Shown here: piece by piece, positions 34,356-43,202 of the stretch
Layout: every line of letters begins with the position of its first letter
Position numbering within the stretch: the first letter of the stretch is position 1
From: CAZEQD01 sp964514305
Lineage (GTDB): Bacteria; Acidobacteriota; Aminicenantia; Aminicenantales; Aminicenantaceae
DNA length: 64,000 nt
Assembly (NCBI GenBank): GCA_964514305.1
Contig: CAZEQD010000002.1
Location: 1-64,000, forward strand
Reading direction: 5' to 3'
Notes under the pieces: model-generated
What the model was told of the DNA's origin: nothing
The model's database searches: none
What the model saw: the letters and a program-made list of their open reading frames with translations, nothing else
Translations under genes and position numbers: made by a program

Positions 34356-35143
34356 GCCTGACCTCCTTTTCAAACCATGATACACCTTTCCAAAAATACA
34401 TTATTCTATCCATAATCTTTCATCTTTCCCTTTTCCTTTTAATTCTTCTTTCCCCTTATTTTCCCAAATCCTCTTCTAAAGGGATGATCCATTATGTTAA
34501 TCTCATTTCCCTCCCTCAAGGTGGCGGCGGTTCTTCTCTAGGAGGGAGCAAAGCTTCAGTCACAGCTCTACCTCAAAGAGAAACACTACGAGACTTAACC
34601 ACTCCACCAAAATTTGAATCTCGCCCATCTTCAACTTTAAGACATCCCGTCTCCAAACCTAAGAAAGAAAAAAAAATACCTCCTAAAAAAAAGGCGGTTA
34701 TTCAAAAACAAGCCCTACCCCCCACTGGACAAGGCAAGGCACAACAGGGAACCTCCTCAGGAGTTGGCTCAGGGGTGAGATTAGGTATAGGCAGTGGTCA
34801 AGGAACTGGAGGCGGTTTTCAATCCCCATATTCCTCTCAGATTGGCCTGGCCAGTTTTCCTTTTACTTATTATCTCCAAATAATTATGGACAGAGTCTCC
34901 AATAATTGGTTTACCTCTCTGGTTGAGCCTGGCTTAAGAGGAAAATTTCAGGTAACAGTCTATTTTAAAATATATAAAAGCGGTCATATATCTGATTTAA
35001 AAATAGAAGAATCGAGTGGATTAAGATCGCTTGATCTATCTGCTTTACGAGCCATTCAAACCTCAGCCCCTTTCCCTCCATTGCCTAAGGAGTACGATGA
35101 AGAATATTTAGGCATTCATCTGATATTTGAGCATTCCAAATGA
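34352..35143 (+). CDS. tolA: TolA/TonB-like energy-transducing protein
   Basis: This 263-residue protein has an N-terminal membrane anchor (~17-40), then a Pro/Lys- and Gly-rich periplasmic linker (for example SGVGSGVRLGIGSGQGTGGG), and a C-terminal TonB-type domain (~175-262, with YFKIYKSGHISDLKIEESSG and ALRAIQTSAPFPPLP). In the tolQ-tolR-X-tolB context it most likely acts as TolA, coupling the motor to TolB and Pal. The long alpha-helical TolA domain II is replaced by a shorter low-complexity linker. Confidence 0.83.
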   Translation: MSLTSFSNHDTPFQKYIILSIIFHLSLFLLILLSPYFPKSSSKGMIHYVNLISLPQGGGGSSLGGSKASVTALPQRETLRDLTTPPKFESRPSSTLRHPVSKPKKEKKIPPKKKAVIQKQALPPTGQGKAQQGTSSGVGSGVRLGIGSGQGTGGGFQSPYSSQIGLASFPFTYYLQIIMDRVSNNWFTSLVEPGLRGKFQVTVYFKIYKSGHISDLKIEESSGLRSLDLSALRAIQTSAPFPPLPKEYDEEYLGIHLIFEHSK

Positions 35144-36429
35144 AAATTAAATTTATACTTTTTTTTCTCGCTTTTTTCCTGGGGGGAACCCTCCTTCTTC
35201 ATCCCCAGCAGGAAGTAGTCTTGAGCATTAAAGAAGGGATGCCAGCTATTCCTATTGCTATCCCTGAATTTATAATTCACAGTTCTTCTCCTAACCTATC
35301 TTCAGCTGCGGCTGATCTCCATCAGGTTATTGTCTCCGACCTGAAGTATAGTCGTGTCTTCCAGCCTCTGCCCAAAAGTTATTATGATTACATAAGGCCC
35401 TTAAATCCCCGTCAAATATTTTTCAAGGATTGGGAGTCCATCCAAGCTAAAATTCTTTTTGTCGGAGAAGTCTCCTCCTCAAATGAAAACAGCCTTTTTT
35501 TTGAAGGAAAGACTTATGATGTCAAGAGTGGTCGATTTATTTTCGGCAAACGCTATCAAGCTGAAAAATCTCTTCTCCGCCTAGTAGCCCATAAAATGGC
35601 TGACGAGATTATGAAAATTTTTGGAGAAAAGACAATTTTTACTTCTAAAATCGTCTTTATATCTAATAGAGATGGCAATGACGAATTGTACATGATGGAC
35701 TACGACGGTTATAATCAAACCCGAGTAACTTTTAATAAAGTTAGAGACTATATGCCAGCATGGTCGGCCGATGGTCAAAAGATAGCTTATACTTCTTACA
35801 GAAAAAATAAAGCCGCTCTTTACATTTTAAATCCTTTTGAAGGAAAAATAACTGAAGTGTTCAACCAGGGAACAAATTATGCTCCTTCTTTCTCTCCAGA
35901 TGGAAAAAAACTGGCTTTTTGCTCTACTGAAAAAGAGGGAAATCCTGAAATTTATGTCGCTTCGAGCCAAGGAAAAAAGATCAGGAGATTAACCTTTAAT
36001 AAAGCAATAGATACAGCTCCTTCTTGGTCACCAACTGGCCGTGAGATTGCTTTTACTTCAGACCGAAGCGGGACTCCTCAAATCTACATCATGGATGCTG
36101 AAGGCTCAAATGTGCGGCGGATAAGTTTTGGTGGCAGCTACCATGATGCACCTAGTTGGTCACCTACGGGTGATCGCATTGCTTATGTCTCTCGAGTAGA
36201 ACAAATATTTGACATCTATATTCTCAATTTGCGGACAAACCAGATTATAAAACTGACCGAAAGCAATGCTCGTAATGAATCTCCCTCCTGGTCTCCTGAC
36301 GGAAGGCATCTTGTCTTCTCTTCCAACTTATCCGGAACTATTCAAATTTATACTATAGATTACGATGGAACCAATTTAAGGCGGCTGACCTCTGTAGGGG
36401 AAAATAAGCTGCCTGATTGGTCTCATTAG
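35140..36429 (+). CDS. tolB: Tol-Pal system protein TolB
   Basis: This periplasmic protein has 429 residues. A signal peptide (FILFFLAFFLGGTLLLHPQ) precedes the TolB N-terminal domain (~25-160). A six-bladed beta-propeller follows, with repeated PSWSPDG/PSWSPTG-type PD40 motifs and FTSDRSGTPQIYIMD. TolB binds Pal and relays the motor's state to it. The start overlaps the end of tolA by four bases (ATGA). Confidence 0.93.
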   Translation: MKIKFILFFLAFFLGGTLLLHPQQEVVLSIKEGMPAIPIAIPEFIIHSSSPNLSSAAADLHQVIVSDLKYSRVFQPLPKSYYDYIRPLNPRQIFFKDWESIQAKILFVGEVSSSNENSLFFEGKTYDVKSGRFIFGKRYQAEKSLLRLVAHKMADEIMKIFGEKTIFTSKIVFISNRDGNDELYMMDYDGYNQTRVTFNKVRDYMPAWSADGQKIAYTSYRKNKAALYILNPFEGKITEVFNQGTNYAPSFSPDGKKLAFCSTEKEGNPEIYVASSQGKKIRRLTFNKAIDTAPSWSPTGREIAFTSDRSGTPQIYIMDAEGSNVRRISFGGSYHDAPSWSPTGDRIAYVSRVEQIFDIYILNLRTNQIIKLTESNARNESPSWSPDGRHLVFSSNLSGTIQIYTIDYDGTNLRRLTSVGENKLPDWSH

Positions 36430-36435
36430 AAACTC

Positions 36436-36464
36436 AGGGGAAGGTCCCTAGAAAAGTTTCCCCT
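36436..36464 (+). terminator. Weak hairpin after tolB
   Basis: AGGGGAA (36436-36442) and TTCCCCT (36458-36464) form a 7-bp inverted repeat just after the tolB stop. No T-run follows, so it may attenuate transcription or protect the mRNA end. The pal promoter lies just downstream. Confidence 0.25.
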
Positions 36465-36483
36465 AGGTTTCCCTTAAATAGTG

Positions 36484-36514
36484 TTGACAGAGGTTGAGTT
36501 TAATTGTATATAAT
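36484..36514 (+). promoter_or_regulatory. Sigma-70-type promoter for pal
   Basis: A perfect TTGACA (36484-36489) is followed by TATATAAT (36507-36514), giving a 17-base spacer to TATATA or 19 to TATAAT. The predicted start is near 36521, giving a ~64-base leader before pal, which has an AAAGGAGG Shine-Dalgarno. Confidence 0.65.
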
Positions 36515-36584
36515 TGTGGGAGAAAAGGTGTAGCGATTTTCGTTAAGAAATTGACAGATAATAAAAAAATCTAAAGGAGGCCCA

Positions 36585-37139
36585 ATGAAAAAAAGTCTTA
36601 TTATTTATTTGTCCTTAATGCTGGTTTTTGCTTTCTTCATTTCCTGTCGGAAAAAAGTAGAGCAAGAACCCCCTCCTCCACCGCCTCAAGTTAAGGAACA
36701 GCCAAAAGTTGAAAAAGTTCAAAAGCCGGCCGTAGTTAAAAAACCAAAATTGACTGAAGAAGAAATATTTATGGCCAAGTCACTTGAAGAAATCAACAAG
36801 GAAGCCCCTCTTAAAATGATTCATTTCGATTTTGACCGCTATTTCATCCGCGACGATGCTAAGCCTGTCTTAGAAGCGGACGCTCAATGGTTGAAAAAAT
36901 ACCAAACTGTCAAAATCCTCATCGAGGGCCATTGTGATGAAAGGGGAACTGAAGAGTACAATCTTGCTCTGGGCGAAAAGAGGGCCAAGGCTACTTTTGA
37001 CTATCTTGTTTCTTTAGGCATTTCTCCCGACAGGATGAAAATCATATCCTATGGCAAAAGCCAACCTTTAGATCCTGGTCACAATGAAGCTGCCTGGGCC
37101 AAAAACAGAAGAGCCAAATTTACAATCATAGCTAAATAA
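36585..37139 (+). CDS. pal: Peptidoglycan-associated lipoprotein Pal
   Basis: This is an outer-membrane lipoprotein with an OmpA-like peptidoglycan-binding domain. The signal peptide ends in a lipobox (FFISC, Cys at ~21). A Pro/Lys-rich linker follows, and the OmpA domain (~80-184) contains IHFDFDRYFI, EGHCDERGTEEYNLALGEKRA and ISYGKSQP. AAAGGAGG precedes the ATG. It has its own promoter although it follows tolB. Confidence 0.93.
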   Translation: MKKSLIIYLSLMLVFAFFISCRKKVEQEPPPPPPQVKEQPKVEKVQKPAVVKKPKLTEEEIFMAKSLEEINKEAPLKMIHFDFDRYFIRDDAKPVLEADAQWLKKYQTVKILIEGHCDERGTEEYNLALGEKRAKATFDYLVSLGISPDRMKIISYGKSQPLDPGHNEAAWAKNRRAKFTIIAK

Positions 37140-37142
37140 TCT

Positions 37143-38000
37143 ATGAACCGAAAGCTTTCTTCAGGGATATTTCTTATCCTTATTATTCCACTCCTTTTAA
37201 TGGGGACCGATAAAAGTAAAAAGGCTTACGAATTAATTTACAAAGATGTCCAGCTGCTAAAACAAAAAATTATTCAGCTCGAACTAAACATCAAATCTAA
37301 CTCCGAAGATATTAAGACTATAAAAAAGCAACTTGATGAAATCTTAAATATTGCCAAACTCCTTCAACAAGAACAGGCAAGTTTTCAGCAAAGCCAGAAA
37401 AATATTCCAGCTCAGTATCAAGTCTTGGTTGAAAAAATAGAAACGATGAACTCCCAATTTGCCAAATTCGCCGATGAATTAAGGGGAGTAAAACAGGCCT
37501 CCCTGCAGCAGTTTGCACGAAAAGAACAGCCGCCCCAAGAATCCACCTCTTCTCAACAAAAAGAGGAAAAAGCACTCAAAGAAAAGAAACAACCCCCTCC
37601 TACTCCTATTCTGCCCCCAACCATCTCTCCCCAGGAAGTATACAATACAGCCTATTCTGACTATTTAAAAGGAAATTTTCAATTAGCCATTGAAGGTTTT
37701 TCTCTTTACAGACAACAATTTCAAGAAAGCCCCTTAGCTGATAATGCTTTATACTGGATAGGGGAGTGTTATTTCAGCCAGAAAAAATTCCAAGAAGCTA
37801 TCGACCAGTTTAACGAATTAATACTCAATTATCCTCATGGTGACAAAGTAGCTGCAGCTTATCTGAAAAAAGGAATAAGCTTAGTAGAATTAGGCAAAAA
37901 GGATGAAGCTCTGGCAGTTTTCAAATTATTAATTAGCAAATATCCTCTTGAAGAAGAAACAAAAATTGCCCAAGAAAAAATAAAGGAATTAATTTCTTAA
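37143..38000 (+). CDS. cpoB: Cell division coordinator CpoB/YbgF
   Basis: This 285-residue periplasmic protein has a signal peptide, an N-terminal coiled coil (~25-115, as in YbgF trimers), a Pro/Gln/Lys-rich linker, and three C-terminal TPR-like repeats (~165-280, for example AYSDYLKGNFQLAIEGFSLY and ALYWIGECYFSQKKFQEAIDQF). In E. coli CpoB coordinates PBP1B with Tol during constriction. The gene starts three bases after pal. Confidence 0.87.
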   Translation: MNRKLSSGIFLILIIPLLLMGTDKSKKAYELIYKDVQLLKQKIIQLELNIKSNSEDIKTIKKQLDEILNIAKLLQQEQASFQQSQKNIPAQYQVLVEKIETMNSQFAKFADELRGVKQASLQQFARKEQPPQESTSSQQKEEKALKEKKQPPPTPILPPTISPQEVYNTAYSDYLKGNFQLAIEGFSLYRQQFQESPLADNALYWIGECYFSQKKFQEAIDQFNELILNYPHGDKVAAAYLKKGISLVELGKKDEALAVFKLLISKYPLEEETKIAQEKIKELIS

Positions 38001-38002
38001 CC

Positions 38003-38455
38003 ATGAGAGATATAAACAGTTTAAACAAAGTTATTCTCATTGGCCGCCTTGGACAAAGGCCTGAACTAAGATATTTACCTCAAACAGAAAGAGCTGTAGC
38101 CAGATTTACTTTGGCCACTAACGAACGCTATTTTAATCCTACCACCAACGAAAGCAACGTTAAAGCCGAATGGCATCGGATAGTCGTCTGGGGAAAACTA
38201 GCTGAATTTTGCGATAAATACCTTACTCAAGGCAAACAAATTTATCTCGAAGGAAAACTTAGAACCCGCAGCTGGCAAGATAAAGAAGGCCGTAAAAGGT
38301 TTACGACTGAAATCGAAGCCCAAAATATCATTCTCTTAGGAAAGAAAGAAGACACAACCATTCCTGAGGAATACTCTCAAGTGGCACCTTCTGAATTTCC
38401 TCAGGAAGAAACAGAAACTAAAGATGATCAAGAAGAGGATGAGGTCCCCTTTTAA
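38003..38455 (+). CDS. ssb: Single-stranded DNA-binding protein
   Basis: SSB has 150 residues. The OB fold occupies ~1-110 (NKVILIGRLGQRPELRYL, AEWHRIVVWGKLAEFCDKYL, QIYLEGKLRTRSWQD), followed by an acidic tail ending DEVPF, the protein-interaction tip of bacterial SSB. Its position directly after the tol-pal genes is unusual but spacing (two bases) indicates cotranscription. Confidence 0.93.
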   Translation: MRDINSLNKVILIGRLGQRPELRYLPQTERAVARFTLATNERYFNPTTNESNVKAEWHRIVVWGKLAEFCDKYLTQGKQIYLEGKLRTRSWQDKEGRKRFTTEIEAQNIILLGKKEDTTIPEEYSQVAPSEFPQEETETKDDQEEDEVPF

Positions 38456-38534
38456 TCCCTGAAAATTGAGCTTAGTCAATAGTAGGATAGCTTGAATTTA
38501 CAAGCCAAATTGTGGCAGTCATAAAGGAAACCTG

Positions 38535-38927
38535 ATGTTGGAAGATGATGAGAAAAAGAAAGAATTGTCTTTTCGAAAACAAATAAAAGAAGATAAGAGA
38601 CCCTGGGGAAAATTTAGAGCTTATCCCCATCAGCTAGCCAACAGCATCAAGATCATTACTATTAATCCAGGTCAAGCTCTCTCTCTTCAATATCACAATC
38701 ATCGAAGCGAGTTTTGGGTAGTTTTAGATAAAGGGTTAGAGATAACAGTTGGAGATAAAGTTTGGCAACCTGAGGAAAACGAAGAAGTATTTATACCCCA
38801 AAAAGTTCCTCACCGCCTTCGTTGTTTAGGCCCTAAACAAGCCCGGGTTATGGAGATTTGGATTGGCCATTCAGATGAAAATGATATCGTCCGTCTCCAA
38901 AACGACTATGGACGAAACTTTCCTTAA
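38535..38927 (+). CDS. Cupin, mannose-6-phosphate isomerase type II-like
   Basis: This 130-residue single-domain cupin matches the C-terminal domain of mannose-1-phosphate guanylyltransferase/mannose-6-phosphate isomerase proteins. It has WGKFRAYP at the N-terminus, LSLQYHNHRSEFWVV with the metal-binding histidines and Glu, and VFIPQKVPHRLRCLG. The nucleotidyltransferase domain is absent, so it is a free-standing isomerase-type cupin. It could supply mannose for the polyprenol-mannose enzyme, but that link is inference. AAAGGA precedes the ATG. Confidence 0.78.
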   Translation: MLEDDEKKKELSFRKQIKEDKRPWGKFRAYPHQLANSIKIITINPGQALSLQYHNHRSEFWVVLDKGLEITVGDKVWQPEENEEVFIPQKVPHRLRCLGPKQARVMEIWIGHSDENDIVRLQNDYGRNFP

Positions 38928-38972
38928 GGTAGGATTTATATTTCTTTAAGCTTATCAGCTATTCAGCCTGGC

Positions 38973-40730
38973 TTAGGCCATAAGGAAAGCTTTGGGATAT
39001 TTAACCAGCACTTTCTCTATAATATACTCTTCAATTTCTTGAGAAGTAGGTAAGATTATCGCCTTGCGCACAATGTTTTTTACAACTTTATATTCAACTG
39101 AGCGTAAGGCTCTTTTTACTCTAGGAATAAAAATAGGATTCATACTATACTGGCGCAAGCCAAAGCCAAGTAAGACTATGGCTGAGAGAGGGTCAGCGGC
39201 CATCTCGCCGCAAACAGTTACCTCTTTTCCTGCCTTTCGGGCTCCCTCAATAATAAATTTTATAAGTTTTAAAATAGAAGGATGAAGCGGTTTATAAAGG
39301 TAGGAAACTAACTCATTAGAACGGTCAACCGCCAAATAATACTGGATTAAATCATTGGTGCCAATACTCAAAAAGTCAACCTCTTGGGCCAAAACATTAG
39401 ACAAAGCCGCTGCCGCTGGTACTTCGATCATGATTCCCAAGGGAATATTCTCATCAAATTTCTCTCGTTTTATTGTCAGCTCCTGTTTTACCTCCTGGAA
39501 AATGTGTTTGATCTCAGCTAATTCTTCAATCTCAGTCACCATTGGAATTAAAATTCTTATGTTTTTCAGGAAACTTGCCCTGAGAATTGCTCTCAGTTGA
39601 ATTTTAAACAAATCTTTGTTGCGGAGAGAAAATCTTATGGCTCTCAATCCTAAAGCAGGATTGGGCTCTTTTTCAATTTTTAATTGAGGCAAACTCTTTT
39701 CACCGCCTAAATCTAAAGTCCGGATGAAAACTGGTTGAGGATAGGCTTCTTTAGCAATCCGGGAATAAATAGAAAAGTGATCATCTTCTTTGGGCACCGT
39801 ATCACTTTGAAGATAAATAAATTCAGAACGAAAAAGTCCTATGCCCTCCGCTCCTAAAGAAAAAGCCAGATTCACTTCTTCAGGAAGTTCGATGTTGGCT
39901 AAAGGAAAAAACTTAAAACTATCTAAGGTAAGGGATCTTAACTTGGCTGTTTTTTTAAGTTCATGACGGTAAATATCATACTTCTCTTTTTTGCTGGAAA
40001 ACTCCTTTCTGATGGCTCGAGGTGGATTAATTATTACCTCACCGTCAGTTCCGTCGACAATCAAAAAATCTCCATCTTCTACAACTTTGGTAATATTTCC
40101 TAAGCCAACCACAGCCGGGATATTTAAGGAGCGAGCCAGAATAGCCGTATGAGAAGTCTGCCCACCCATATCAAGGGCTATTCCCAAAGTATTTCCTCGG
40201 CTCAGCTTGGAGGCTGCCTCTGATGGTAAAAGTTCATGAGCCACTAAAATTTTTTCTGTATCATCTTCTCTTTCTTCAGGAGCAGAAGCCTCCAGGTTAT
40301 TATAAATCTTACTAAGCACGTCAGATACATCTGATCTCCTTTGTCTGAAATACTCATCAGTTATCGATTCAAAAAGTTTTTGGTATTTATTATGAACTTG
40401 AGATATAGCCCATTCTGATCTGGTCTTTTCTTGCTTAATTATTCTCTGCAGTTCTGACAATAATGATTTATCTTCAAGAATGAGAAGGTGCGCATCAAAA
40501 ATAAAAGAGTGCTCCTTTCCTATTTTCTTCTTTACTTGTTCTTTTATTTTAATTAGTTGTTCTTTTGTCCGGTTCAGAGCATTCCTCAACCTTTTTATCT
40601 CCTTATCCACCTGTAATAAGGGAAGGCTTTCTTTTCGGGCAGTAAAGACAATTCTGCCCAAGAGCCGAACTTTACCCATAGCAATCCCAGGAGAGACTCC
40701 AATTCCTCTTAGCCTAAAATAATCCATCAC
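38973..40730 (-). CDS. ptsI: Phosphoenolpyruvate-protein phosphotransferase (enzyme I)
   Basis: Enzyme I autophosphorylates with PEP and passes phosphate to HPr. The active histidine is H194 in GGQTSHTAILAR. The PEP-binding barrel has FRSEFIYL, FIRTLDLGGEK, and the catalytic Cys in VTVCGEMAADP. The length of 585 residues is typical. Its start overlaps the HPr stop by four bases. No sugar-specific EIIB/EIIC genes are in the window. Confidence 0.94.
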   Translation of the reverse strand: MMDYFRLRGIGVSPGIAMGKVRLLGRIVFTARKESLPLLQVDKEIKRLRNALNRTKEQLIKIKEQVKKKIGKEHSFIFDAHLLILEDKSLLSELQRIIKQEKTRSEWAISQVHNKYQKLFESITDEYFRQRRSDVSDVLSKIYNNLEASAPEEREDDTEKILVAHELLPSEAASKLSRGNTLGIALDMGGQTSHTAILARSLNIPAVVGLGNITKVVEDGDFLIVDGTDGEVIINPPRAIRKEFSSKKEKYDIYRHELKKTAKLRSLTLDSFKFFPLANIELPEEVNLAFSLGAEGIGLFRSEFIYLQSDTVPKEDDHFSIYSRIAKEAYPQPVFIRTLDLGGEKSLPQLKIEKEPNPALGLRAIRFSLRNKDLFKIQLRAILRASFLKNIRILIPMVTEIEELAEIKHIFQEVKQELTIKREKFDENIPLGIMIEVPAAAALSNVLAQEVDFLSIGTNDLIQYYLAVDRSNELVSYLYKPLHPSILKLIKFIIEGARKAGKEVTVCGEMAADPLSAIVLLGFGLRQYSMNPIFIPRVKRALRSVEYKVVKNIVRKAIILPTSQEIEEYIIEKVLVKYPKAFLMA

Positions 40731-40996
40731 TCTTTCTCTTGGAATTTATCATCAATTAAAGCTATTAAGGCCTGCAGGGCATTTTTTTCATCCTGCCCGG
40801 AGATTCTTAGGATTATCTCTGAACCTTGAGTAGCCGCTAAGGTCAAAATGCCCAAGATGCTTTTGCCATCAATTTCATTGCCATCTTTTTCTATCCTGAC
40901 ACTTGAACTAAAACGATTGGCCAGGTTAACAAACTTTACGGCAGCTCTAGCATGCAGCCCAAGCTTATTTTTTATGGTAATTTTCTTCTCAACCAT
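40727..40996 (-). CDS. ptsH: Phosphocarrier protein HPr
   Basis: This 89-residue HPr has both regulatory sites: His15 in KLGLHARAA (phosphorylated by enzyme I) and Ser46 in EIDGKSILGI (the target of HprK). The presence of both agrees with the hprK gene about 1.6 kb upstream in the same gene block. It lies between the EIIA(Man) and ptsI genes. Confidence 0.93.
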   Translation of the reverse strand: MVEKKITIKNKLGLHARAAVKFVNLANRFSSSVRIEKDGNEIDGKSILGILTLAATQGSEIILRISGQDEKNALQALIALIDDKFQEKE

Positions 40997-41013
40997 TGAA
41001 AAGAAAGAAATTA

Positions 41014-41415
41014 TTACTTACTACTTAAAAGGGCGCTGGCTAAATGTATATTTTTCTTTCCTTGTTCCACTACTTTCCTGGCTACTTCTTTCAAATTATT
41101 GCTCCTTTGAAGAGACACAAATTTAATGAGCATGGGCAGATTTACACCAGTGATTATTTCTACTTTATTATTTTTCATAAAGCTAAAACTCAAATTGGAA
41201 GGAGTCCCTCCAAACATGTCTGTAAAGATAACAACTCCATTTTTCTGATCTACCCTTTTCAAACTCTGATTTATCTTCTTTTTTGACTCCTCAACATCGT
41301 CATACCAGCCAATGGAAATAGCTTCAATATTGACTACTTCTCCCAGAATAATATTTAGAGCATTAAGCAGTTCCTCGGCCAGCTTTCCGTGAGAAACTAT
41401 AATACCACCTATCAT
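41014..41415 (-). CDS. PTS EIIA component, mannose (fructose-specific/ManX) family
   Basis: This 133-residue protein is a mannose-family EIIA. The phosphorylated His is H9 in GIIVSHGKLAEEL, and TDMFGGTPSNLSF is the second family motif. No EIIB, EIIC or EIID partners are adjacent, so it probably transfers phosphate for regulation and not transport. It is the first gene of the EIIA-HPr-enzyme I unit. Confidence 0.88.
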   Translation of the reverse strand: MIGGIIVSHGKLAEELLNALNIILGEVVNIEAISIGWYDDVEESKKKINQSLKRVDQKNGVVIFTDMFGGTPSNLSFSFMKNNKVEIITGVNLPMLIKFVSLQRSNNLKEVARKVVEQGKKNIHLASALLSSK

Positions 41416-41527
41416 CTCAGCTTCTATTCTTTTTTAAATTATTCAATCTTGATTTATTTTATCACTTCTCCTATCTAAACTTAAGTTTTTTATTTTTCCA
41501 GTAAGTACTTGTCCCAAATCATCCCAA

Positions 41528-41702
41528 AAGTATTTCCAAAACCGTTATAGCTAATAATGAATTTGTATCTAGAAGCAGCGACCTTCGGCCATCCGAGCCT
41601 ATAGTGAGAGGTCTTGGTGAGGATGGGAGAAATCGCTGCCAAATTTCATTTCTTGGTGAGGAATTTCACTCATCACGGTTTTAAGGAAGCTTACATTTTT
41701 CC
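41528..41702 (+). repeat. 175-bp structured intergenic element, copy D
   Basis: The ends AAGTATTTCCAAAACCGTTA and TCACGGTTTTAAGGAAGCTT are imperfect inverted repeats. Inside are TAGCTAATAATGAA, TTGTATCTAGAAGCAGCG, a shortened core GAGCCTATAGTGAGAGGTCTTGGTGA, the right stem GAAATCGCTGCC and CATTTCTTGGTGAGGAA. It occupies half of the 355-base gap between rapZ and the EIIA gene. I see nothing else there apart from AT-rich sequence; a weak promoter for the EIIA gene may lie at 41440-41480. Confidence 0.82.
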
Positions 41703-41770
41703 AAGAAGGGAAAGTTCCTTTGAATAATAAAATTAGCTCTTATTCAACCAGGAATTAATATTTAAAGCTC

Positions 41771-42640
41771 TTATTTATAGATATCCCGATGATACACTCT
41801 AATTTTATATCCCTTCTCGGTTAAATGATCCTTCAGTTCTTCAGCTATGACTACAGCCCTGTGCTTGCCTCCCGTACAACCAATGGAAACATTAAGATAG
41901 CTCTTTCCTTCTTCAACAAAATTAGGCATTAAATAATCAATAAAATTAAAGAGTTTAGTTACAAAAGCTTTTGTTTCAGGCTTTTCCAGAACATAATCTC
42001 TGACATTTTTACTCTTACCGGTCTTATCTCTCAGTTGATCAATATAAAAAGGATTGGGCAGAAATCTTGTATCAAAAACTAAATCAGAATCAACTGGAAG
42101 GCCGTATTTGTAACCAAAACTAACAACTAAAACTTGGAGTTTAACTTCTCTTCTTACCAATAATCTGGTCGTCAGCATTTTTCTCAACTGGATAATACTG
42201 GTAGCTGAAGTATCAATAACATCATCAGCTAATTTTTTTATCCTTTCTAACCTTTTCCTTTCTAAAGCTATATTTTCCAAAACTGATTTTCTCTGGGCTA
42301 AGGGATGCGGACGTCTTGTCTCTTTAAATCGCTTAACAAGCGTTTCATCAGAGGCCTCAAGAAAAATTAATCTGGGTGATATTTTTTTCCTTATTCTTTT
42401 TAGCACTTTTGGAAATTCAGAAGTAAAACCGGCCTCTCTAATATCTACGACTAAGGCTACCTTGCTAATCTCAACTTCTTTTCTCATCCAGAGATTGACA
42501 AAATCAGGAATCAATTTGGCCGGCAAATTGTCCATGCAATAATAACCCAAATCTTCAAGAAAACGGCTGACAATTGTTTTACCTGAACCAGATAATCCAG
42601 TTATAATCAGAAACCGGTCATTTCTCATTTCATTCTTCAT
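41771..42640 (-). CDS. rapZ: RNase adapter protein RapZ (YvcJ family)
   Basis: This P-loop protein has 289 residues. Walker A GLSGSGKT is at 15-22, followed by EDLGYYCMDNLPA. The C-terminal domain has VSFGYKYGLP, DTRFLPNP and the CTGGKHRAV motif. In E. coli RapZ controls glucosamine-6-phosphate synthase through small RNAs; in Bacillus YvcJ has other roles. Its place next to hprK and ptsN matches the conserved rpoN-ptsN-rapZ neighbourhood. Confidence 0.92.
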   Translation of the reverse strand: MKNEMRNDRFLIITGLSGSGKTIVSRFLEDLGYYCMDNLPAKLIPDFVNLWMRKEVEISKVALVVDIREAGFTSEFPKVLKRIRKKISPRLIFLEASDETLVKRFKETRRPHPLAQRKSVLENIALERKRLERIKKLADDVIDTSATSIIQLRKMLTTRLLVRREVKLQVLVVSFGYKYGLPVDSDLVFDTRFLPNPFYIDQLRDKTGKSKNVRDYVLEKPETKAFVTKLFNFIDYLMPNFVEEGKSYLNVSIGCTGGKHRAVVIAEELKDHLTEKGYKIRVYHRDIYK

Positions 42641-42644
42641 CTTA

Positions 42645-43202
42645 TTAGCGAGACGAAAGAACTCTATTTAGCTTTTTAGCTATTTCTTGAGGAGCAAAGT
42701 AACCTTTTTTTCTAAGGATATGGACTTTACAAGCTACTTCAATCAGAGTAGCAATATTCCTTCCTGGAGCCACTGGAATATTGATTTGAGACACTTTCTG
42801 GCCTAAAAGTTCACCTTCCTCAGGAAACTCAACGCCCAGCCGGTCATATTCTTTGCCTTTTTTCCACTTCTTAAGGTTAATAATTAAGCTGAGCTCAGCT
42901 TGGGCAGAAACCGCTTTAGGACCAAATATTTTTTTTATATTAATTATTCCTAATCCCCTAATTTCCATGAAATAGCGGCTGAGGCTGGGCGAGCTGCCCA
43001 CTAATTTGCCTGCCCTTGTTCTCCTTAATTCTGTGACATCATCTGAGATAAAGCGGTGCCCCCTGCTAATGAGCTCTAAGGCACTTTCACTCTTGCCTAT
43101 GCCGCTATCTCCTCTGATCAGAACACCGAGACCAAAAACTTTAAGTAATCCGCCAGAAATTGTTATTCGTTTAGCAGGGGTTTTATCCTGCCCGCTACTC
43201 AT
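42645..43202 (-). CDS. hprK: HPr kinase/phosphorylase, C-terminal catalytic domain only
   Basis: HprK phosphorylates or dephosphorylates HPr on Ser46. The P-loop GDSGIGKS is at residues 31-38, followed by RFISDDV and the HprK signature MEIRGLGIINI. At 185 residues it lacks the ~130-residue N-terminal domain of Firmicutes HprK, like the short form of alphaproteobacteria. HPr Ser46 is present in this genome, so a Ser46 switch is plausible. It overlaps ptsN by eight bases. Confidence 0.9.
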   Translation of the reverse strand: MSSGQDKTPAKRITISGGLLKVFGLGVLIRGDSGIGKSESALELISRGHRFISDDVTELRRTRAGKLVGSSPSLSRYFMEIRGLGIINIKKIFGPKAVSAQAELSLIINLKKWKKGKEYDRLGVEFPEEGELLGQKVSQINIPVAPGRNIATLIEVACKVHILRKKGYFAPQEIAKKLNRVLSSR